64,000 nucleotides of DNA from Myxococcales bacterium (GTDB lineage: Bacteria > Myxococcota > UBA727 > VGSZ01): the NCBI GenBank assembly GCA_023248635.1, contig JAHFED010000020.1:1-64000 (forward strand), in the 5' to 3' direction. Positions 43,810 through 51,873 of the stretch are shown piece after piece. The translations under genes and the position numbers were made by a program. Under the pieces are notes generated by a model. The model did no database searches, was not told the origin of the DNA, and was given only the letters and a program-made list of their open reading frames with translations. Numbering within the stretch: the stretch's first letter is position 1; each line of letters opens with the position of its first letter.

Positions 43810-44730
43810 CTAGCGGGCTCGCTCTTCGACCAGGTCGAGGAAGCGCTGGGTGATGGGAGCGCCGAGGTCGTCTTCGATGTCGATGACCACGGGGGTGCGG
43901 TTGACCTCGAGGATGGTGAGGTGATCGCTTTGTCGTCGTCCCATCTTCAAGTCGACGGCGGCGAAGTCGCAGCAGCACACCTGGGCGGCGGCCCGGGCGA
44001 GGACGGCGACGCGCTCGTTGTCTTCGCGTTCCCAGCAGGCGCTGCCGTCGACGAAGGCGGGGCGCTGGCGCAGGTCGACGACATCGTCGTCGCCGGGGAA
44101 GCGCGCGACGGCCACCACTTCGTCGCCCACCACCACCGCGCGCAGGTCGCAGCCGCGCATGCGGGGCTGCTGGATCGCGGGCATCGCCGTGGTGCCCAGG
44201 GTGACGACGGGGCCGCCGGCGATGGGTTTCTGGAGCCAATCGACGTCGTCGCTGACGCCCAGCCCCCGAGTGATGCGCGTGCGGGGCACCGGTAGGCCCG
44301 CGCGGGCCAAGGCCAGCAACTGCGCGGGCTTGAAGTCAAGGGGCCGCGCCTTCGATGGCGACGACAACACCGGGATCCCCCGGGCCTCGAGCTCGCCCAC
44401 GATGGACCACGCGAGCACGTGGCGTTCGTACTGCTGCGTCGTCAAGAGCGCATGAGCCTCCGCCGATACCTCCAGACCCGGCGGCGTGGTGCGCGCGGCG
44501 GGACCGGGCAACGGGCCCAGGATCACGGCGTCGACGTCGTCCACCCTCACCCCGCCGATCAGAATGGCCCCGCCCACCACGACGTCGACGTCACCCCGGA
44601 TGAAAGCGCCGACGTCGGCATCGCGCACCTCGTGGCCCCGGTCGAGGGCTGCGGTGCGAAAGCGATCGCACTGAGGCTCTGGCGACCTGGTCAACGAGCC
44701 CGTGCGGCGGGCAAAGATCGCGATCTTCAT
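43810..44730 (-). CDS. ATP-grasp ligase (RimK-like)
   Basis: This 306-residue protein has the ATP-grasp layout. An N-terminal pre-ATP-grasp domain (MKIAIFARRTGSL) is followed by the ATP-binding Lys region (VDWLQKPIAGGPVVTLG), the strand LRAVVVGDEVVAVARF, and the C-terminal metal/ATP motif VDLKMGRRQSDHLTILEVNR, in which D, E and N are the expected magnesium ligands. RimK-like enzymes form amide bonds, for example adding amino acids to peptides or small molecules; the substrate here is unknown. ATG 44730 overlaps the stop of the upstream DUF2939-like gene (ATGA), and both follow a TetR gene, so one transcription unit is likely. Confidence 0.8.
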   Translation of the reverse strand: MKIAIFARRTGSLTRSPEPQCDRFRTAALDRGHEVRDADVGAFIRGDVDVVVGGAILIGGVRVDDVDAVILGPLPGPAARTTPPGLEVSAEAHALLTTQQYERHVLAWSIVGELEARGIPVLSSPSKARPLDFKPAQLLALARAGLPVPRTRITRGLGVSDDVDWLQKPIAGGPVVTLGTTAMPAIQQPRMRGCDLRAVVVGDEVVAVARFPGDDDVVDLRQRPAFVDGSACWEREDNERVAVLARAAAQVCCCDFAAVDLKMGRRQSDHLTILEVNRTPVVIDIEDDLGAPITQRFLDLVEERAR

Positions 44731-45353
44731 GGGTGCCACTTGGGCTCGGCCGGTCTCCGGGGTGGGCTCGTTGAGGCGCGGCACTGCTTGGCCAGGGTGC
44801 GACCGCTGTCGGCGTCGATGCCCACCACCACGTAACGGCGAGGACGCCCCCCAAAGATGCCGTCGTCGTAGCGCTCGAGCAACAGCACCAGGGAAGCGTC
44901 GACGTCGTCGCAATGGCCCCTGATCTCCAGGGTGCCGCCGTCGATGGTGGTGCTCACCCGACCGATGGCGTCGAAGCCGTCGTTGATCTCGAAGGGACCG
45001 ATGCGTCGTTCGAGCCGCCCTTCGCGAATGGCCCGGCGCATCTCTTGGGCGGACTCGCGGGACATCGCACCACCGATGCGCTCCGCCACCGCACCCACCA
45101 GAGCCGACAACGCCTTGCTGCCGATGTCGTCGCCGCCGATGCCGACGTCGGCGGCCAGCAGCGATCCCAACACCTCCGTCGACGAACGGCTGAAGCGCTC
45201 CAGAGCCACCGCGCGTTCGACGCGGGCCACGTCGCGATCCTGCAGCCCCCGCTGAATCTCCAGGGGCGTCCAATAGGGCGAATCGCGCAAGGCCAAGGCC
45301 ACCCCGGCCAAAAGCACCACGACGACGACGGCCAGGCGGAACAGGGTCTTCAC
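44727..45353 (-). CDS. DUF2939-like exported/membrane-anchored protein
   Basis: This 208-residue protein has an N-terminal hydrophobic segment (LFRLAVVVVVLLAGVALAL) and then the DUF2939 hallmark SPYWTPLEIQRGLQDRDVAR, with a helix carrying the A-L-E-R-F region. A beta-rich C-terminus (YVVVGIDADSGRTLAKQC) follows. The GTG start at 45353 follows GGGAGAGAG and overlaps the TetR stop (GTGA). Function of the family is not known. Its coupling to TetR and ATP-grasp genes suggests a small regulated envelope unit. Confidence 0.7.
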   Translation of the reverse strand: MKTLFRLAVVVVVLLAGVALALRDSPYWTPLEIQRGLQDRDVARVERAVALERFSRSSTEVLGSLLAADVGIGGDDIGSKALSALVGAVAERIGGAMSRESAQEMRRAIREGRLERRIGPFEINDGFDAIGRVSTTIDGGTLEIRGHCDDVDASLVLLLERYDDGIFGGRPRRYVVVGIDADSGRTLAKQCRASTSPPRRPAEPKWHP

Positions 45354-46009
45354 GTTGACTCTCTCCCGTCTTGCATGCCCAGCGCCGTGCCGGTGGGCAA
45401 GGCCCGCCAGGTAGAGCGCACCGCCTCGGCAGAGGAGCGCGCCACCGCCCGCCGCACGACGTCGCCCGCCAGGGTCAACATCCACGCGTCGGCGATCAAC
45501 GAGGCGCGCTGCCCTTCGATCTGACAGGCGACCAGGTGCCGAACCAGCTCCTTGTGGCGCCAGCGGTAGGGCGGAGAATCGCACAACACTGTACGCGATC
45601 GGACCTCCATCTCGGCGGCGGCCAGGACGTCGGCGTTGTCGATGACGAAGTCGACGAAGGCGGCCCAGGTCGTCAACAAACGTTGCTGGGGGCTGGCTTC
45701 CTTGGGCAGACCACACCGCCCGCGCACGAGCTCTTGCAGGGCCAGTTCGTCGTCGTTGAGCAAGGCGCGAAAGAGGGCGAACTTGTCCGTGAAGCGCCGG
45801 TAGAGCGTGCCCTTGCCGACGCCGGCAGCGGCGGCCAGCTCATCCATGCCCACCACGTCGAGCCCGCGCGTCTTCATCAGAGTGCGGGCGGCATCGAGAA
45901 TCTTCTTGCGGTTTCGAGCCGCGTCCTTGCGTTCGGGTAGGGGCGGCGACAACCCCGGCACCTCGGCGCCCTCGGGACCCTGCGGCACCAACGGCAAGAA
46001 ACGTCCCAT
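45350..46009 (-). CDS. TetR-family transcriptional regulator
   Basis: This 219-residue protein has an N-terminal tail of about 30 residues and the TetR helix-turn-helix ILDAARTLMKTRGLDVVGMD followed by ELAAAAGVGKGTLYRRF. The ligand-binding region is helical. The ATG at 46009, with GGGAGG just upstream, is preferred; a second ATG six codons earlier (46027) would start closer to the putative operator. It is divergent from the gene at 46183, with a perfect inverted repeat between them. It probably represses its own operon and perhaps the divergent one. Confidence 0.88.
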   Translation of the reverse strand: MGRFLPLVPQGPEGAEVPGLSPPLPERKDAARNRKKILDAARTLMKTRGLDVVGMDELAAAAGVGKGTLYRRFTDKFALFRALLNDDELALQELVRGRCGLPKEASPQQRLLTTWAAFVDFVIDNADVLAAAEMEVRSRTVLCDSPPYRWRHKELVRHLVACQIEGQRASLIADAWMLTLAGDVVRRAVARSSAEAVRSTWRALPTGTALGMQDGREST

Positions 46010-46031
46010 GATCCTCCCTCCCGCCATAGAA

Positions 46032-46047
46032 ACGGACCGGGGTCCGT
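46032..46047. promoter_or_regulatory. Putative TetR operator
   Basis: A perfect inverted repeat ACGGAC-CGGG-GTCCGT lies 23 bases upstream of the chosen TetR start. A half-site GGTCCGT recurs at 46157-46163, about 20 bases before the GTG of the divergent gene. Size, symmetry and position fit TetR autoregulation with possible control of the opposite operon. This is inferred, not shown. Confidence 0.5.
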
Positions 46048-46182
46048 CTACCGACGACGCCCTCAGGCAACAACGGGCCTGCCGCTAGGCGGCCGTGACG
46101 AGGCTGCCACGACGAGGGGCGCTTCGCCAAAGGCTGGGTGCCAGGGATAGAGTCGCGGTCCGTTTCGTCCTTGGAGGCTCTC

Positions 46183-48360
46183 GTGATCTCAGCCGTTGGC
46201 CAGCAAAAGCTCTCGAGTTTTGTCCACACCCAGGGTCGAGCGGCTCTGGAGACCTTGGTCGCGAACAAGGACCTCGGTGCCTTGGAAAAGGCCGGGCTCA
46301 CCAAGATCGATGCCCTCGCCGTCCTGGCGGAGGCGCAGGAAAAGGGCTTCAGCCACGTTTTTGGTCTCGCGCAGGCGGTGCAGCAGATGGGCGGTGCTGC
46401 GAACCTGAGCGGCGCTGGGCTGCAAATGGTGTCGGAGGCCGGCGGCAAGAAGGTCGCAGCAGTGCCGTCGTCGGGCATCCTGAGCCCGATGGTGGCGGCG
46501 CGGGGCGGCGTGCTCGACGGCGTCGACCCTGCCAAGGTCAAACAGCTCAACTTGCGCGGGCTCTCGCTGCCCAAGGAGATCGTCAAGATCGCCGACGAAG
46601 CCTTCGCCGGCCGCGCCACCCGGGCCCAATTCTCCGGCTACTCCGCGCCGCCCGCGGGTACCAAGTACGCCGAAAACACCGCCGCCTTCGTCGCCGCCTT
46701 CACCGACAAGCTGGGCACCGGCAACGTCGGCCTCATCACCAGCCCCACCGCCGACGCGGGCAGCATTGACGCCATCACAACCATGGCCGGCCAGAGCCAG
46801 CACATCCCCGTGCTGTCGATCACGGCCAAGGACTACGTCGGCTACATCGATCCGAAGAAATTCCCCCCCGGCCTCGACACCGCGGCCTACGAAGGCGCGC
46901 CGAAGTACGTCTTTGGCAGCGGCGACAAATACAACCAGGCGACGGCGCTGGCGTCGAACGCCTTCGTTGCCACCGGCGGCCGCGATGTCACGGTCTTTGA
47001 CTTCATGCGGGCCATCGAAAAGGGCAATCCCGCGGTGCTCGTCGTCGACCAGGGCGTGTCCTCGGCCCTCGGCGACAAGGCGGTGTGGGACAAGGACAAA
47101 AACCGCGTCAACAACGGCGCGGTCTACCTCGCCGAACAGATCGGCTCCTACCTCAAGACCGGTCAGCTGCCCCACGCCGACGTCGCCAAAGAGGGCTTCG
47201 GCGCCTTCAACCAGGCCTGGTGCGACGCCCACAAAGACGAGCTGACCAAGCTCGTGAAGACCGTGACCATCGACGGCGCGGGTTCGGCGGCGTCCATCGC
47301 GGCAGCGTCGGCGGACGCGGCCGGCCACGTCGCCCGCTTCACGGCGGGCCCGGTGCCCCAACGTGGCGGGCCCGTCGACGCCGTGGCCCTGACCCTAAAG
47401 AGCCTGCAGCAGACCAGCGTCGGCGACATCAAGGACAAGTTCCAACCAGGCTATGCGCGCCACAGCGAGAGCTACGCCAACCTTTCTGCCGCGCAGTTTG
47501 CCCAGGCAACGTCGAGCGTTCCTGGGGCTGCGGCCCACATGGAAACGGCAACCAAGCTCCTCAGCGACGTCGCTCAGAAAACGGCCGCCCACTTCGCCAC
47601 CGGCAAATTCACCGGCCTCGAAGACCCCAGGATGAACGAAGCCGCAGTCAAGCAGCACGCCGGCTACGTCGCTGGTGAGCTGTCGCGCAAGTTCGGCGTC
47701 GACGAAACCACCGTTCGCAAGGCACTGGTGCCCCACTACCAGAGCACAATCGCCGGGGCGTCGGCCCAGCAGCGCGCCGACCTCGGCACCACTCTCGCCG
47801 ACGCCCTCGCCGCTGCGACCCTGGGATCGAAATCCGGCTGGGTCCCGGTTGCTGACCTCCAAACAACGGTGACGAAGCTGGGCGGCCTGAAGAGCTTCGT
47901 CGCCGACGACAACAACGGCTGGATGTTCAATCAATACGGCTTCGGCGACGCCGACAAGGCCCTCAACCGCCCCGGGGTCTACGCCGGCCAGGCCGTGCTC
48001 GACTTCGCTGGCGCCCTCGCGGGTTCGGGGGCCGCGAAAGCGCTGCTGGACCGGGCTCTGAACCGCAGCCCCGCCGAGCTCGCCGCGGCGTTGGCCGGCC
48101 CCAAGACCACCGAAGACGTCGTCGCCCAGTTCGCTGCTCGCGCCGCCCAGACGGGATGGCTGGTCAGCAAGGGGGGACAAGGCATCGTCGAGGCCAACCA
48201 CGCCGACCCCAAGAAGGCCGAGAAGGGTGTGTCGCGCTTTGCCCCCAAGAACGATTTGATGACCGATTTCAACTCGCTGGCGGCAAGCAAAGGGTGGCCG
48301 CAGGTCGCCAAAGACATTGACCAGGTGAAGGCCTACCTTCAGGGAGCGGGGATCCTCTAG
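46183..48360 (+). CDS. Large protein with possible SLOG-like nucleotide-binding domain
   Basis: This 725-residue protein has no signal peptide. Residues of about 180-300 look like a Rossmann-type fold: NVGLITSPTADAGSIDAITT, HIPVLSITAKDYVGYID and FVATGGRDVTVFDFMRAIEK, with G265-G266 and a following NPAVLVVDQG. This order resembles SLOG/LSDAT nucleotide sensors (a G-G loop, then helix and strand), but the match is by eye and weak. The C-terminal 400 residues are mainly helical, with no family recognised. GTG 46183 has GGAGG at 46173-46177; the in-frame start at 46138 lacks one. The next gene begins two bases after the stop, so they form an operon. Confidence 0.55.
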   Translation: MISAVGQQKLSSFVHTQGRAALETLVANKDLGALEKAGLTKIDALAVLAEAQEKGFSHVFGLAQAVQQMGGAANLSGAGLQMVSEAGGKKVAAVPSSGILSPMVAARGGVLDGVDPAKVKQLNLRGLSLPKEIVKIADEAFAGRATRAQFSGYSAPPAGTKYAENTAAFVAAFTDKLGTGNVGLITSPTADAGSIDAITTMAGQSQHIPVLSITAKDYVGYIDPKKFPPGLDTAAYEGAPKYVFGSGDKYNQATALASNAFVATGGRDVTVFDFMRAIEKGNPAVLVVDQGVSSALGDKAVWDKDKNRVNNGAVYLAEQIGSYLKTGQLPHADVAKEGFGAFNQAWCDAHKDELTKLVKTVTIDGAGSAASIAAASADAAGHVARFTAGPVPQRGGPVDAVALTLKSLQQTSVGDIKDKFQPGYARHSESYANLSAAQFAQATSSVPGAAAHMETATKLLSDVAQKTAAHFATGKFTGLEDPRMNEAAVKQHAGYVAGELSRKFGVDETTVRKALVPHYQSTIAGASAQQRADLGTTLADALAAATLGSKSGWVPVADLQTTVTKLGGLKSFVADDNNGWMFNQYGFGDADKALNRPGVYAGQAVLDFAGALAGSGAAKALLDRALNRSPAELAAALAGPKTTEDVVAQFAARAAQTGWLVSKGGQGIVEANHADPKKAEKGVSRFAPKNDLMTDFNSLAASKGWPQVAKDIDQVKAYLQGAGIL

Positions 48361-48362
48361 GA

Positions 48363-51119
48363 ATGTCGATTCGCGTCCCGCCCAAGATCACCACCGCGCG
48401 CACCCAGCAGATCGCCGACAAGGTCGCGGCCGAGATCCGCGCGCGCTCCGCCGGCGTCGACGCTGCCAACCCCGCCCTCAACGCGCTGGTCATCACCCAG
48501 GTCGAAAAGGCCGTCGCCGCCGACAGCTGGGTCAAAGAAGGCAACCTCTCCTCCGCCGACGTCGCCGGCCTCAAGGTCAAGGTGGCGTCGGCGACGGCCA
48601 AGGCCCTCCTGGGCTTGAGCGTGCAGGCTCCAGCGGAGGCAGCAGCGACCTCGTTGCGCCACGCCGAGAGGATTCTCGCCCAACAGGCCAAGGTCATCTC
48701 TCAAATCGCGGGACAGCCGGGGGCCGCCGTCGACGGCGCCGCCGTCGACGTCAAAGCGCTCACCCGCGATCTCTCCGCCCTGCACAAGAGCGGGGCGAAC
48801 TTGGGCAGCCTCTTGGCCCATGACCTCTGGTACGCGGATGCTTTGTCGCGCACGGTCCAAGGCAGCAAGAGCGATGACCTCGGCGTCGACCTCGGCGAGG
48901 GCAAAAAGGCGCGGGCCCGGGTCTTCATGGCGCCGTCGTCGGTGATTCTCGAGAGCGGTGATCCCAAGCTGATTGCAACCATGGAGGGCTTGAACATCGC
49001 GGGTGTGCAGGCCGCGATCGCAGGCATGCTCGACGCCGCTGGCGGAACCTTCGCCCAAGGGACCGACGGCGACGCCCATGCTGCCGCTGCCAAGGCACTG
49101 CCCGAACAGGTGACGACGACGGCGGCGCTGGAGAAGGGGGCGCTGTCGCCGCAGACGCAGGGCTACTTGAAGCGGTTGGGCTCAGAGATCGTGAGCGCGC
49201 ACCAGTCCTTCGCCAGCGGCAGGGAACCCGATTGGAAGGCCCTCCCCTTTGCCCACGGCGCGCTCAAGGGATCGCACCAGCGCTGGCTGCAGAAGCTGTC
49301 CTACGAGCCCGGCGCCCAGCAGAAGGTCGACTTCGACCGGCTCTCCGTCGACGACAAGAAGAACACGGTGTCGTCGGTGTTGGCGGCGGTGTTTGGCACC
49401 ATGAAGGCCGGCGGCCTGCTCCCCGACGAACTGGTGGCTGGGGTCCCGCTCTACTTGGCACGGGCCGACAGCTCAGCCGGCGCCGACAACGTGCAGGCAA
49501 GCTTGAAGACCATCGGCGGCAAGCCCGCCATCGCGCTGCTCGACAGCACCAGCGACGGCGCAGCACCTCGCTTCACCCTGCAGGTAGACGGCAAGTCCGT
49601 GGCCTGGGCTGCGATCCCCCAGAGCAACGCCAAGCAAGTCCGCGCCGCCGTCGCCGACGTCAAACCTGGCTCCGTCGTCGAAGTGCACGACCGAGAGACC
49701 GGCTCGACGCGGCGTTTGCTGCTGCCCGCCATCGTCGAAGCCGTCGCCCCGCCCGACCCCAGGGCCGCGGTCAAAGCCTTGCTGAAGCTCGAGGCCGGGC
49801 TGCGCACCCCGAGAAACGCTGGCGAAGCGGATCACTTTGCCGAAGCCGTCGCCAAAGGCCGCGAGCTCATCGCTCACGTCGGCTTCGATCACAAGCTCCA
49901 CACCCAGCTCGAAAAGGGAGCCCCGGCCCTGCTGCGGCAGTTGGCCTTCTGCGTCGTGGGCGGCGACCGGAGCCACGTCTCCTACATCACGGATGAGGGC
50001 GTCATCACCCGACTCTCCATCGGGAAACAGAATGCGGCGGCGACGCTGGCCCAGGTGAAGCACATGGCCGGCGGCTCCCCGGCTGCCGACGGCCTGTTGC
50101 GCGAAGTCTTGAACCGCAGCGGTGGCACCGTCGTCACTTCGAGCGCCTACACCCTCGCCACCGAGATGCCCAAGGCCGGCAAGTGGGACTACCTCGACGG
50201 CTTGGCCCACTGGACCCCCGAGCGCCGGGAGCTGCACGAGTCGCTCTATGCGCGTTCGTTGGCGCTGGCGACGGGCTTGAACCAAGCCCTCGGCACCAGC
50301 GGCAAGCCCACGGTCTTTGCGATGCGCGGCAACACCGCCGTCGGCAAAACGCGCACCCTCGCCAACGTCGACACGCTCAAGGCCGGGGTTGCTTTCCTCA
50401 AGGACAATCCGGCGTCGTCGATCAACCCCGATCCCATCAAGGCCGAGCTGGTCGCTGCCGAAGCCCAGCGCGGCGCGAAGGTGAGCTCGAACCAGGTGCA
50501 CGAGGAGGGCTCGGCCATCTCTTGGCGCTTGCTGCAGACCCTGCAGAAAGAGGCGATCTCGATGGTCGTCGATCGTCGCCTGGGATCGCCCAACGACGTC
50601 TCCGACATCGTCGCCGCCGCCGAAGCCAACGGCAAAGCAGTGGAGCTCATCGACGTCGACGCCAACCTGGCTTTCTCGGTCATGGGCGTGCTGATGCGCC
50701 AGGCCGGCGGGGTCGATCCCATCGTGCCCTTCTCGGCCATCGCTTACGGCTTCGCCGAGGTGCGTGAGGGTCGCTTGCAGGTGATCGAGCGGGCCATCCA
50801 GAGCGAAGCCGTGACGCGCTACGACCTCTTTGCGACGGCGGGAGATGGCTCGAAGGTGTGCGTCGCCCAGAAGCGCGATGGAGAGCTCCAGATCAAAGAC
50901 ACGGCCCTGTTCGACAGCTGCGTGGCCCCGCCCCACGAGGAGGTCGAGCGTTTGCGCACCCAGACGATCGACCCGGTCTTCGTCGACCAGCTCACCGGCA
51001 GCTTGCAGGGACCCTTCCGCAACGCCGCCCAAGAAGCGTTGATGCGCTACGCCGGGCTCACTCTCGAAGCCGCCCTCGAAGCCCACGGACGTTCTTTGCC
51101 CTCAGGCCAGGCGGTGTGA
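48363..51119 (+). CDS. Large protein with C-terminal zeta-toxin-like kinase domain
   Basis: This 918-residue protein has no signal peptide. Residues of about 630-800 fit a zeta-toxin/PezT-type P-loop kinase. Walker A is G656-N-T-A-V-G-K662-T (FAMRGNTAVGKTRTLAN). An Asn-x-Asp stretch INPDPIKAEL (688-694) replaces the usual N-A-D-E. An H-E-E-G-S-A helix (713-718) follows, then VELIDVDANLAFSVMGVLM. In known zeta toxins such a domain phosphorylates UDP-N-acetylglucosamine. The N-terminal 600 residues are unrecognised, mostly helical. ATG 48363; the stop overlaps the ATG of a 107-residue gene (TGATG). The family E palindrome lies at the very C-terminus. It could be a toxin, an effector or a housekeeping kinase. 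Confidence 0.65.
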   Translation: MSIRVPPKITTARTQQIADKVAAEIRARSAGVDAANPALNALVITQVEKAVAADSWVKEGNLSSADVAGLKVKVASATAKALLGLSVQAPAEAAATSLRHAERILAQQAKVISQIAGQPGAAVDGAAVDVKALTRDLSALHKSGANLGSLLAHDLWYADALSRTVQGSKSDDLGVDLGEGKKARARVFMAPSSVILESGDPKLIATMEGLNIAGVQAAIAGMLDAAGGTFAQGTDGDAHAAAAKALPEQVTTTAALEKGALSPQTQGYLKRLGSEIVSAHQSFASGREPDWKALPFAHGALKGSHQRWLQKLSYEPGAQQKVDFDRLSVDDKKNTVSSVLAAVFGTMKAGGLLPDELVAGVPLYLARADSSAGADNVQASLKTIGGKPAIALLDSTSDGAAPRFTLQVDGKSVAWAAIPQSNAKQVRAAVADVKPGSVVEVHDRETGSTRRLLLPAIVEAVAPPDPRAAVKALLKLEAGLRTPRNAGEADHFAEAVAKGRELIAHVGFDHKLHTQLEKGAPALLRQLAFCVVGGDRSHVSYITDEGVITRLSIGKQNAAATLAQVKHMAGGSPAADGLLREVLNRSGGTVVTSSAYTLATEMPKAGKWDYLDGLAHWTPERRELHESLYARSLALATGLNQALGTSGKPTVFAMRGNTAVGKTRTLANVDTLKAGVAFLKDNPASSINPDPIKAELVAAEAQRGAKVSSNQVHEEGSAISWRLLQTLQKEAISMVVDRRLGSPNDVSDIVAAAEANGKAVELIDVDANLAFSVMGVLMRQAGGVDPIVPFSAIAYGFAEVREGRLQVIERAIQSEAVTRYDLFATAGDGSKVCVAQKRDGELQIKDTALFDSCVAPPHEEVERLRTQTIDPVFVDQLTGSLQGPFRNAAQEALMRYAGLTLEAALEAHGRSLPSGQAV

Positions 51120-51442
51120 TGACGTCGACGTCGAAGGCGCCGCAGGTCAAGAAGGGGCAAGAGGCTCTCGATCACGTGCGGGCCTTGCGCACCCAGCACG
51201 ACGCCGCCAACGCCAAACGTCTGGCTGCCGCCAAGGTCGAGGCCCAAAAGAGAGGCAAGGAGCGCTTCGACTTCGCCGCCGTGCTGAAGCTCATCGACGT
51301 CGCCTCCGCGCTCACCCACGCCGTGCCCGCCGATGCCGCTCTGGTGTGCGAGCGCGAGTACTATTTGGCCTTTCCCGAGGTGCTGACCTTGAGGGCCTTC
51401 GCCGAGAAGAAGGCCTTCGTCGCCTCCCACGACAGCGGCTGA
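51119..51442 (+). CDS. Small helical protein coupled to the zeta-like gene
   Basis: This 107-residue, Lys/Ala-rich protein is predicted to be mostly helical (KKGQEALDHVRALRTQHDAA, RFDFAAVLKLIDVASALTHA). It is translated from an ATG overlapping the upstream stop (TGATG), which implies fixed stoichiometry with the zeta-like protein. Epsilon/PezA antitoxins of zeta toxins are also small helical proteins but usually lie upstream of the toxin. I see no clear similarity to them. A neutralising partner or chaperone is a reasonable guess. Confidence 0.6.
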   Translation: MTSTSKAPQVKKGQEALDHVRALRTQHDAANAKRLAAAKVEAQKRGKERFDFAAVLKLIDVASALTHAVPADAALVCEREYYLAFPEVLTLRAFAEKKAFVASHDSG

Positions 51443-51456
51443 GCGTCCGCTGAGCT

Positions 51457-51855
51457 TCAGCGAAAGAAGCGCGCAGCGACGCCGTCGCGCTTGGCGTCCA
51501 TGACCCGGGCGATGCAGCCCAAGACGCTGGCGTCGCCGTAGATCTCGATGCCCGTCATTGGCGCTCCGGCCTCCGGCCCCCAAGCTGCATCCTCCGGCCT
51601 GCGCGCCGAATCCTTCCCGCCCGATTCACACGCGCGCAGCCAGTCGGCGAGGGTGGCACGCACCAGCGCCGTGGGATGGCCCTCGAGGGAGGCGCCGCCG
51701 TCGACGACGACGACGCGGGTGGGGTGGATTTGCACGGTGATGGTCCCCTCGTCGGCAAAGACCAGCACCGCGCTGCCCGGCGGCGTTTGGGTGGCCCGGG
51801 GATCTTTGCCGTCGAGGACGGCGGCGAGCTCTTTTCGGTAGGCGTGGACGCTCAT
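51457..51855 (-). CDS. Small hypothetical protein carrying a family B insertion
   Basis: This 132-residue protein has an N-terminal alpha/beta part with ITVQIHPTRVVVVDGGASLE and ADWLRACESG, and a C-terminal part beginning IEIYGDASVLGCIARVMDAK. Between them sits the 16-residue product of a family B palindromic element (ARRPEDAAWGPEAGAP, 51560-51607). Without it the two halves would join at a natural loop. No family is recognised. ATG 51855 is 18 bases after the ggt stop, so it is the last gene of the 57.8-51.5 kb unit. Confidence 0.6.
   Translation of the reverse strand: MSVHAYRKELAAVLDGKDPRATQTPPGSAVLVFADEGTITVQIHPTRVVVVDGGASLEGHPTALVRATLADWLRACESGGKDSARRPEDAAWGPEAGAPMTGIEIYGDASVLGCIARVMDAKRDGVAARFFR
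51560..51607. repeat. 48-bp in-frame palindromic element (family B), copy 3
   Basis: This copy is read on the minus strand in the same frame as copy 1. It keeps the two hairpins (ggcctccggcc and the gctgcatcctccggc region). It interrupts a short unrelated gene. Confidence 0.8.
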
Positions 51856-51873
51856 TGCCTCTCCTGCGCGTGA

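Noticed and set aside
43359-43853. Plus-strand ORF in the spacer upstream of the giant operon
   Set aside because: Arg/Ala-rich product derived from the 17-bp repeats, with no ribosome-binding site, overlapping the end of the ATP-grasp gene.
51119-51442. Epsilon/PezA antitoxin
   Set aside because: No recognisable similarity, and the order (toxin-like first) is opposite to known epsilon-zeta pairs. Kept only as an unnamed partner.
51448-51462. Bidirectional terminator between the small helical gene and the family B host gene
   Set aside because: Only a six-base stem overlapping a stop codon and no T-run on either side.
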